Positions 20,667 through 26,425 of a DNA stretch of 26,425 bases are shown one piece after another; within the stretch, counting starts at the first letter, position 1; each line of letters starts with the position of its first letter. The notes beneath the pieces were generated by a model. The model worked only from the letters and a program-made list of their open reading frames with translations, had not been told where the DNA came from and ran no database searches. The position numbers were made by a program, and so were the translations under genes. The stretch comes from DAOTYE01 sp034434915 (GTDB lineage: Bacteria; Chloroflexota; Dehalococcoidia; Dehalococcoidales; RBG-16-60-22), in NCBI GenBank assembly GCA_034434915.1, contig DAOTYE010000051.1, positions 1 through 26,425 of the forward strand. The letters run 5' to 3'.

Positions 20667-21521
20667 TTGCCAGAGACAATACCAGGAACTGCACAGACCG
20701 GTGCCACGCCCGCAGCCGCGCCTGCGCCCGCACCGACGACCACGACAACAATCAAACAGCTACTAGAAGCCGGCGCCCATTTCGGGCATCAGACGGGACG
20801 CTGGCATCCACGCATGAAAAGCTACATCTACACCAAGCGTGACGGCATCCACATCATTGACCTGGAAAAGACCGTAGTGATGCTAGAGAAAGCCTGCAAC
20901 TTCGTCAAAGAGGTCGTCTCCCGGGGCGGGACGATTCTCTTTGTGGGCACCAAGAAACAAGCCCAGGAGTCAATCGCTGAGGAAGCCAAACGCTGTGGTA
21001 TGTATTATGTAAATCAAAGGTGGATTGGCGGCATGCTGACGAACTTCGCCACCATTCAGAGCCGCATTGACCACCTCGTCCGTCTAGAAGACCAGCAGGC
21101 AAAGGGAGAGTTTGAACGCCTGTCCAAAAAAGAGTCCCGGAAGCTCACGGAGGAAATCGCCAAGCTCAATAAGCAGATGGGCGGCTTCAAAGAAATGACC
21201 AGCCTGCCCGGTGCGCTCTTCATCGTGGACCCGGTGAAAGAGAAAAACGCCCTTTCAGAAGCAAAACGCATGGGCATACCGGTGATTGCCATGGTGGACA
21301 CTAATTGCAATCCTGATGAAATAGACCACCCCGTTCCCTCAAATGATGACGCCATCCGCGCCATCAAGCTGATAACCAGCAAAATAGCGGAAGCCGTCAT
21401 TGAGGCTAAAATGAGCCTCACCGCAGGACCGATAGAAAAGACAGAAGTTGAGACAGAAGAGACGCCGGGAAAGACGCTTGAGTCTACAGAGCCACTCATC
21501 TTCACACCGGACGAAAAATAA
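20667..21521 (+). CDS. rpsB: 30S ribosomal protein uS2
   Basis: 284 residues from the TTG at 20667. uS2 bridges head and body of the 30S subunit. The core begins at IKQLLEAGAHFGHQTGRWHPRMKSYIY, preceded by an Ala/Pro/Thr-rich extension of about 30 residues. VGTKKQAQESIAEEAKRC, YVNQRWIGGMLTNF and the VIAMVDTNCNPDEIDHPVPSNDDAIRAI block are diagnostic. The TTG start is preferred because AAAAGGGGGA ends 6 nt before it; the in-frame ATG at 20643 has no ribosome binding site and would overlap that one. The C-terminus is acidic. The rpsB-tsf-pyrH-frr order is widely conserved. Confidence 0.95.
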   Translation: MPETIPGTAQTGATPAAAPAPAPTTTTTIKQLLEAGAHFGHQTGRWHPRMKSYIYTKRDGIHIIDLEKTVVMLEKACNFVKEVVSRGGTILFVGTKKQAQESIAEEAKRCGMYYVNQRWIGGMLTNFATIQSRIDHLVRLEDQQAKGEFERLSKKESRKLTEEIAKLNKQMGGFKEMTSLPGALFIVDPVKEKNALSEAKRMGIPVIAMVDTNCNPDEIDHPVPSNDDAIRAIKLITSKIAEAVIEAKMSLTAGPIEKTEVETEETPGKTLESTEPLIFTPDEK

Positions 21522-21533
21522 GGGAGGAAAACC

Positions 21534-22052
21534 TTGGAGATATCCACAGAACAGATTAAAGAACTGAGAAATCTATGCGGCGCCGGCATCATGGAATGCC
21601 GCGGCGTGCTGATGGAAGTTGAGGGCGATATGCAGAAAGCCCTCAAGTTGCTCAAAGAGCGGGGGCTCATTAAGGCACAGAAAAGGGCAGACCGCGCCAC
21701 CACACAGGGACTTGTGGAAGCTTATATTCACACCGGCGGGCGTATCGGTGCGCTGGTAGAGGTGAACTGCGAGACGGACTTCGTTGCCCGCACGGAAGAG
21801 TTCAAACAGCTGGCACATGACCTGGCAATGCAGGTTGCCGCACTATCCCCCAAATATATCCGCAAAGAGGAAATTCCTGAAGGTGCAGATATTGACCCGC
21901 AGACAGCCTGTTTGCTCCAGCAACAATATATTAAAGACCCCACCATGACCGTCAATGATGCCATTGCCCAGGTCATCGCCAAAACCGGAGAAAACATCAG
22001 GGTAAGCCGATTCGCCAGGTTTGAACTGGGAATTAAGGAAAGTGCCTGCTGA
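21534..22052 (+). CDS. tsf: Elongation factor Ts, short form
   Basis: 172 residues from TTG 21534, with AGGGAGG 7 nt upstream and 12 bp after rpsB. EF-Ts recycles EF-Tu-GDP to EF-Tu-GTP. The N-terminal UBA-like domain (1-45, IKELRNLCGAGIMECRGVL) and the nucleotide-release TDFVAR motif (near 83) are present. The protein lacks one half of the duplicated core of the E. coli form and ends after one core subdomain, as in the short EF-Ts of Thermus, which acts as a dimer. The end overlaps the pyrH start. Confidence 0.95.
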   Translation: MEISTEQIKELRNLCGAGIMECRGVLMEVEGDMQKALKLLKERGLIKAQKRADRATTQGLVEAYIHTGGRIGALVEVNCETDFVARTEEFKQLAHDLAMQVAALSPKYIRKEEIPEGADIDPQTACLLQQQYIKDPTMTVNDAIAQVIAKTGENIRVSRFARFELGIKESAC

Positions 22053-22767
22053 AATCAAATATAAACGAGTGCTGTTAAAGCTCAGCGGTGAGTCACTTGG
22101 CGGTGCAAGCGGCTCCGGGCTGGATATCTCCGTATTGACCAGAATTGCCAAACAAATCAAACGCCTGTCTGAAATGGGAGTGAGCGTGGGGATTGTCGTA
22201 GGCGGGGGTAATATCTGGCGCGGAGCGGAGGCAGAGGCACACGGCATGGACCGCGTCACTGCTGACTACGCGGGCATGCTGGCAACCATCATTAATGCCC
22301 TTGCCCTCCAGGACGTGCTGGAGAGAGAAGGGGTGGTGGTAAGAACCCAGTCAGCCATCGGAGTCAATCAGGTGGCTGAGCCTTACATCAGAAGACGCGC
22401 CCTGCGCCACCTTGAGAAAGGGAGGGTCGTCATCTTCGCCGGAGGCACCGGCAATCCTTATATGACCACGGATACCGCCGCCGCACTGAGAGCCATTGAG
22501 ATAAACGCAGACGTCCTGCTGATGAGCAAAAACCATGTGGATGGCGTCTATAGCGCTGACCCTCACAAACACCCTGGTGCCAAGAAATTTGACCGGCTGA
22601 CGCATATGGAAGCCATCAATTTGAGGCTTGAAGTGATGGATGCCACGGCACTTTCTCTGTGCCTGGAAAATAAACTGCCCATCATCGTCTTTGACCTGGA
22701 AGCCCCGGAGAGCATGGAAAAAGCGGTCACCGGTGAAGCCATCGGGACCCTGGTGTACAGTGGGTGA
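22042..22767 (+). CDS. pyrH: UMP kinase (uridylate kinase)
   Basis: 241 residues from GTG 22042, the usual length for bacterial PyrH. It phosphorylates UMP to UDP with ATP as a hexamer of the amino acid kinase fold. Seen: KRVLLKLSGESLGG at the N-terminus, VVGGGNIWRG, RVTADYAGMLATIINALALQD, GGTGNPYMTTDTAAALRA and the KNHVDGVYSADP nucleotide-binding region. The start is not fully certain: GTG 22042 has GGGAA 9 nt upstream and overlaps tsf by 11 bp, while a TTG at 22021 would add 7 residues. Translation is probably coupled to tsf. Confidence 0.95.
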   Translation: MPAEIKYKRVLLKLSGESLGGASGSGLDISVLTRIAKQIKRLSEMGVSVGIVVGGGNIWRGAEAEAHGMDRVTADYAGMLATIINALALQDVLEREGVVVRTQSAIGVNQVAEPYIRRRALRHLEKGRVVIFAGGTGNPYMTTDTAAALRAIEINADVLLMSKNHVDGVYSADPHKHPGAKKFDRLTHMEAINLRLEVMDATALSLCLENKLPIIVFDLEAPESMEKAVTGEAIGTLVYSG

Positions 22768-22771
22768 GAGT

Positions 22772-23329
22772 ATGGTTACAAATACGTTAGTCAGCATTGA
22801 AGAAAAGATGAAAGCCACCGTGGCGGGCCTGAAAAAAGACCTCGCCACCCTGCGCACCAGCCGTGCCTCGCCAGCGCTGGTAGAGCACCTGAAGGTGGAC
22901 TATGCCGGCGTGCCCACACCGCTCAACCAGCTGGCGAGCATCTCCGCCCCTGAGGCAAGGATGCTCATCATCCAGCCCTGGGACAAAAGCAGTATCACCA
23001 GCATTGAAAAAGCCATCCTCAAGTCAGAGCTGGGACTGAACCCATCAAGCGATGGAAACGTCATCCGCATCAGCATTCCGCCACTATCAGAAGAACGCCG
23101 GCAGGAGCTCATCAAAGTGGTGCGCCGCAGAGCGGAAGAGCGCCGTATAGTGGTGCGCAACCTGCGCCACGAGGCGATGAATCAGCTCAAAAACATGGAG
23201 AAAAACAAGGAAATCTCTCAGGATGACCACAAACGCGCCCTGACGCAACTGCAGAAGCTCACTGACGGCTATATCGCCGCCATTGACCAGACGGCGAAAG
23301 ATAAAGAAACAGAGCTCCTGGCAGTGTAG
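22772..23329 (+). CDS. frr: Ribosome recycling factor
   Basis: 185 residues from ATG 22772, 4 bp after the pyrH stop, with GGGTGAGAG upstream. RRF works with EF-G to split the post-termination ribosome. Family segments: LRTSRASPALVEHLKVDYAGVPTPL, ARMLIIQPWDKSSITSIEKAI, SDGNVIRISIPPLSEERRQEL and the long C-terminal helix RRRAEERRIVVRNLRHEAMNQLK. A longer frame runs upstream through pyrH but is only a reading-frame shadow. Confidence 0.97.
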   Translation: MVTNTLVSIEEKMKATVAGLKKDLATLRTSRASPALVEHLKVDYAGVPTPLNQLASISAPEARMLIIQPWDKSSITSIEKAILKSELGLNPSSDGNVIRISIPPLSEERRQELIKVVRRRAEERRIVVRNLRHEAMNQLKNMEKNKEISQDDHKRALTQLQKLTDGYIAAIDQTAKDKETELLAV

Positions 23330-23359
23330 CCTGCCCTTTTCCTTCACGGCTGAGGCAAG

Positions 23360-24079
23360 ATGAAAGAGGCGTCTCCTGTAAAAAAAATTGCGCATTTACC
23401 GGTTCATGTCGCCATTGTCCCGGACGGCAATGGCAGATGGGCGGAGAGGCGGGGACTGCCCAGGCTCATGGGACACCGCGCCGGCGTCAAGAACATGCGC
23501 ACCATCATTGAATATCTCAACGATTATGGCATAAAATACGTCACCCTTTATGGCTTTTCTTCAGAGAACTGGGCAAGGCCAAAAGATGAGGTTGACGGTC
23601 TCTTCCAGATTCTCAAGGAACGGATAGAGCAGGATGTTCCCAAACTGCATAAGAAAGGCGTCAGAGTGCGCCACCTGGGGCGCCTGCACGAGCTTCCAGA
23701 CTGGCTGCAAAAGTCCGTGCGTGAGGCGATGGCGCTGACTGAACAAAACACCGGAATGGTGCTCAACCTGGCGTTTAACTACGGCGGGAAACTAGAGATT
23801 GTAGATGCGGTGCGCCGCATCATCGCTGACGGGGTGCCACCGGATAAAGTTGATGAGAAGCTCTTCAGCAATTACCTGTACACCGCAGGACTGCCGGATG
23901 TTGACCTGCTCATCCGCACCGGTGATGAACTGCGCCTGAGCAATTTCCTCATCTGGCAAACCGCTTACAGCGAATACTATTTCACAGACGTCCTTTGGCC
24001 CGATTTCAACAAGAAAGATATTGATAAAGCCCTCATCGCCTACAGCCACCGCGAGAGGCGCTTCGGCGCGCTATTGTAA
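23360..24079 (+). CDS. uppS: Isoprenyl (undecaprenyl) diphosphate synthase
   Basis: 239 residues. The cis-prenyltransferase builds the C55 lipid carrier for cell-wall glycans. Motifs: IVPDGNGRWAERRG with the catalytic Asp (usual PDGNRRWA, here Gly for the first Arg), MGHRAG, TLYGFSSENWARP, and DLLIRTGDELRLSNFLIWQTAYSEYYF. The exact chain length made cannot be told from sequence. It begins 30 bp after frr, and its TAA overlaps the cdsA ATG by one base (TAATG). Confidence 0.95.
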   Translation: MKEASPVKKIAHLPVHVAIVPDGNGRWAERRGLPRLMGHRAGVKNMRTIIEYLNDYGIKYVTLYGFSSENWARPKDEVDGLFQILKERIEQDVPKLHKKGVRVRHLGRLHELPDWLQKSVREAMALTEQNTGMVLNLAFNYGGKLEIVDAVRRIIADGVPPDKVDEKLFSNYLYTAGLPDVDLLIRTGDELRLSNFLIWQTAYSEYYFTDVLWPDFNKKDIDKALIAYSHRERRFGALL

Positions 24080-24882
24080 TGCTCAGAAAAAGGGTTGTCA
24101 CGGCGCTCTGCGGTCTGCCCATAGTTGCCCTTGCCGTGTGGTTTGGCCACCCTCTCCCCTGGTTCACCATCCTTGCCGCGCTCTGGGGAGTGCTGGCAGT
24201 CCTTGAGTTCTACCAGCTTGTTGCCGCGGCTAAAGTGCCGGTGCTCATTTCCTTTGGCATCGCCTGGACATTCGTCTTCATTGTGAGCCCGCACGCCGGG
24301 CATGATGCCACATTACCCATCATCTTAACTTCCGGCATCGTGTTCTCCCTTATCTGGCTGGTCCTGCGTTCCCACCGGGAGGGAGCGTTTGCCGGTTGGG
24401 CTTGGACGCTTGCCGGTATGCTCTACATTGGCTGGCTGATGAGCTACCTTGTAGCACTGAGGCTTGAAGCCGGGAGGAACTGGGTCTATTTTGCCCTTTT
24501 CACCACCTTCGCCTCGGACACCGCCGCTTACTTCATCGGCAAAACTTTCGGGAAGCACTATCTTGCCCCCCGCATCAGCCCCCACAAGACCTGGGAAGGC
24601 GCGGCAGGCGGCATCCTGGGCGCGGTCATCATCGGCGCGCTCTTTTCATTGCCTTCCCCCATCAGCATACCGGTGGACATCTGGCTGATAGTCCTGCTCA
24701 GTGCGCTGGTGAGCATCTTCGGCCAGTTCGGTGACCTGGCTAAGTCCCTGCTGAAACGCAATGCCGGCGTGAAAGACTCCGGAAAGCTATTGCCGGGGCA
24801 CGGCGGGGTGCTTGACCGCACTGACAGTGTCATCTTCGCCGGGGTGGTGGTTTACTACGCATTTCTGCTCACGACCGGATGA
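24079..24882 (+). CDS. cdsA: Phosphatidate cytidylyltransferase (CDP-diglyceride synthase)
   Basis: 267 residues, mostly hydrophobic, with about seven membrane segments. The enzyme makes CDP-diacylglycerol from phosphatidic acid and CTP. The C-terminal signature SLLKRNAGVKDSGKLLPGHGGVLDRTDS is complete (about 230-257), and the earlier DTAAYFIGKTFGKH and PRISPHKTWEGAAGG segments match. The ATG overlaps the uppS stop by one base. In many bacteria dxr and rseP follow cdsA; here they are absent and cinA comes from the opposite strand, 13 bp away. Confidence 0.95.
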   Translation: MLRKRVVTALCGLPIVALAVWFGHPLPWFTILAALWGVLAVLEFYQLVAAAKVPVLISFGIAWTFVFIVSPHAGHDATLPIILTSGIVFSLIWLVLRSHREGAFAGWAWTLAGMLYIGWLMSYLVALRLEAGRNWVYFALFTTFASDTAAYFIGKTFGKHYLAPRISPHKTWEGAAGGILGAVIIGALFSLPSPISIPVDIWLIVLLSALVSIFGQFGDLAKSLLKRNAGVKDSGKLLPGHGGVLDRTDSVIFAGVVVYYAFLLTTG

Positions 24883-24895
24883 CTAAGGGCTGAAC

Positions 24896-26119
24896 TCACT
24901 GGTTAATTACGTCGTCAAGCTTTTCCAGCATCTTTATCAGGTCAAAGAGCGCATAGTGCGCGGCGCGCGTCTTCATCTGATACAGCTTGCCAGAGTAACT
25001 ATTCACCTTGGGTGAGCTGGTGAGCTCACTATCAGTAGCAATGAGCACCTGGGTGAGGTCATCGCCTTCTATCACGCCATCAACGCCGATGCCGATATCA
25101 GACTTGAACTTCTCTCTCACCAGGGAAGCCATAGCGGCAACGGAATCCGGGCTTGCCCTGCCGGTAGTGAATGACCTGTCAAGACCCAGCGCCGCCTTCA
25201 CCGCGTCAGAAGTGACTGTCATGCCGCCATTGAAGAACTTCTGGCTCTGCGGAGTGCTGGCAAGTGTCTGGGTCAGATACCCACCGGTGAACGTCTCAAT
25301 GACCGCCAGTGTGAGACCCTTCGCCATGAGGAGTCTGCCGAGAACGCCTCCTTGAGTATCATCATCAAAGCCCCATATGGCATCGCTGAGGATGGCTTTC
25401 ACATCCGCCTCGCGCCGGGCAATCATCTCCCGCGCTTCCTCTGGCTTGGATGCCTTGGCGGTGATGCGCAGGTAGATGCCGTCCAGCTTGGCGTAGGTGG
25501 CAAGGGTGGGATTGGATGCGGCGATATACTCCGCCAGCAGTTCGTCTATCTTTGATTCAGAAATACCAAAGACCTTGACCACGCGGGAAAGGATGATGGC
25601 ACCCGCCTTCTCCTGGAGCCTGGGGAGGACCTGGTTTTTCCACATCATCTGCATCTCATGGGGCGGACCGGGCATGGTGACAATGATGCGCCCGTCCTTC
25701 TCCACCCACCAGCCAGGGGCGGTCCCAAAAGGATTTGGCAGGATGGTAGCTGAAGGAATGACCATCGCCTGACGGATATTGTTCTGGGGCATTTCCATGC
25801 CGCGCTGGGCAAAAAACTTAATGAGGTGCTGTTTTATTTCCTCGTTGACCTCCAGTTTCTCACCCAGAAATGCGGCAATGCACTCCCGTGTGATATCGCC
25901 CTGCGTGGGTCCCAGACCGCCGGTGGTGAAGATGATGTCAGAGCGGTTCCACGCCTGCTCCAGCATACCGCACAATCGCTTACGGTTATCACCCACTGAT
26001 GAGGTATAGAACAGGTCTATGCCAAGCAACGCCAGTTGACTGGCAATGTAAGGAGTATTGGTGTCAATGATTTCACCCAGTAGCAATTCCGTGCCGATGG
26101 ATATGGTCTCCGCTTTCAT
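24896..26119 (-). CDS. cinA: CinA-family protein with degraded C-terminal deamidase domain
   Basis: 407 residues. The N-terminal molybdopterin-binding-like domain (1-170) is normal: ISIGTELLLGEIIDTNTPYIA, FTTGGLGPTQGDITRE, and MPGPPHEMQ near 150. It belongs to the ADP-ribose/NMN pyrophosphatase-type half of CinA. A middle KH-like region follows (about 180-255). In the C-terminal PncC half (255-407) the usual ESCTGG nucleophile motif reads ETFTGG, the following YSNxxK reads TSDAVK, and the TGxAGPxGG loop is replaced by DGVIEGDD, so NMN deamidation is probably lost. The ATG has no clear ribosome binding site; TATAAG (26139-26134) may be a -10 box with a leader of about 8 nt. It converges with cdsA. 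Confidence 0.9.
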   Translation of the reverse strand: MKAETISIGTELLLGEIIDTNTPYIASQLALLGIDLFYTSSVGDNRKRLCGMLEQAWNRSDIIFTTGGLGPTQGDITRECIAAFLGEKLEVNEEIKQHLIKFFAQRGMEMPQNNIRQAMVIPSATILPNPFGTAPGWWVEKDGRIIVTMPGPPHEMQMMWKNQVLPRLQEKAGAIILSRVVKVFGISESKIDELLAEYIAASNPTLATYAKLDGIYLRITAKASKPEEAREMIARREADVKAILSDAIWGFDDDTQGGVLGRLLMAKGLTLAVIETFTGGYLTQTLASTPQSQKFFNGGMTVTSDAVKAALGLDRSFTTGRASPDSVAAMASLVREKFKSDIGIGVDGVIEGDDLTQVLIATDSELTSSPKVNSYSGKLYQMKTRAAHYALFDLIKMLEKLDDVINQ

Positions 26120-26205
26120 CTTAACCGTCCATTCTTATACTGCAAAGCCATTTAATTCTACTCTGAAAAGAGCTTCCTTGTAAATAATTAACAAGCCTGT
26201 TTTGG

Positions 26206-26234
26206 TTGACAAACAATGGAAAAAGTATCAGAAT
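26206..26234 (+). promoter_or_regulatory. Probable pdxS promoter
   Basis: A perfect TTGACA at 26206-26211 with CAGAAT at 26229-26234 at 17 bp spacing. The leader of about 37 nt contains CAGGAGG before the ATG at 26278. Confidence 0.6.
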
Positions 26235-26277
26235 ACGAATACCAAGGGTTTACCTATCTCTACTCAGGAGGCATACC

Positions 26278-26425
26278 ATGGAAACAGGGACGTGGAAAGT
26301 AAAAACAGGCCTCGCCCAGATGCTCAAGGGCGGGGTTATTATGGACGTGGTCACTCCAGAGCATGCCAAGATTGCTGAGGACGCCGGCGCCTGCGCCGTC
26401 ATGGCTCTGGAAAGAGTCCCAGCAG
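26278..26425 (+). CDS. pdxS: Pyridoxal 5'-phosphate synthase subunit PdxS (5' part)
   Basis: 49 codons are visible before the window ends. VKTGLAQMLKGGVIMDVVTP and then AKIAEDAGACAVMALERVPA are the unmistakable N-terminus of PdxS/Pdx1, including the conserved Asp in MDVV that takes part in ribose 5-phosphate handling. PdxS, with the glutaminase PdxT, makes PLP directly from ribose 5-phosphate, glyceraldehyde 3-phosphate and glutamine. The ATG has CAGGAGG 7 nt upstream. The PLP made would serve the aminotransferase and TrpB2 in this window, although they are not co-regulated here. Confidence 0.96.
   Translation, partial: METGTWKVKTGLAQMLKGGVIMDVVTPEHAKIAEDAGACAVMALERVPA

Noticed and set aside
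22640..22771. Long upstream extension of frr
   Set aside because: It overlaps the conserved end of pyrH in another frame, and ATG 22772 gives the exact family length with a ribosome binding site.

Overview
This 26.4 kb window looks like a core chromosomal segment of a monoderm-type bacterium, most probably a Chloroflexota member of the Dehalococcoidia kind. That assignment is inference. It rests on tRNA-sensing T-box leaders before ileS and a stand-alone trpB2, a type 2 (eukaryote-like) IleRS, an ECF sigma factor paired with a DUF5667 protein, several lipoproteins, and frequent GTG/TTG starts. No tRNA, rRNA, CRISPR array or insertion sequence was seen.

Layout. 1-1347: start of an unidentified minus-strand gene, an AT-rich membrane-anchored orphan, and queH. 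1381-4457 (minus): a secreted helical protein and a SIMPL-domain lipoprotein, then an ECF sigma factor with its proline-rich DUF5667 membrane partner. 4693-7124 (plus): a class III aminotransferase, a 120-residue remnant of glutamate dehydrogenase lacking its catalytic middle, and a RimI-like acetyltransferase. 7228-9079: yebC-ruvC-ruvA with 4-bp overlaps. 9293-13267: rpsF-ssb-rpsR-rpmH-rnpA-yidD, a PQQ-type beta-propeller lipoprotein, and yidC. Then jag with its own promoter, and an isoleucine T-box ahead of ileS. 17267-20585 (minus): an HtrA-type protease lipoprotein and trpB2. 20594-24882: rpsB-tsf-pyrH-frr-uppS-cdsA. The end holds convergent cinA and the 5' end of pdxS.

Two items stand out. 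First, the trpB2 leader carries a complete tryptophan T-box (UGG specifier, antiterminator, terminator) followed by a 15-codon reading frame with a strong ribosome binding site and tandem UGG codons. It therefore appears to read both uncharged tRNA-Trp and Trp-codon translation, an architecture like that of the Bacillus subtilis anti-TRAP (rtpA) leader but placed before a biosynthetic gene. Second, the glutamate dehydrogenase remnant is an in-frame fusion of the N-terminal and C-terminal segments, with about 300 residues missing, a proper ribosome binding site and an intact frame, so it may be a retained mini-protein rather than simple debris.

Other points of interest are several promoters whose -10 box lies only 6-11 bp before the start codon (leaderless or near-leaderless mRNAs), 10-bp phased A-tract repeats between the sigma-factor and aminotransferase promoters, and a CinA whose deamidase active site looks eroded.
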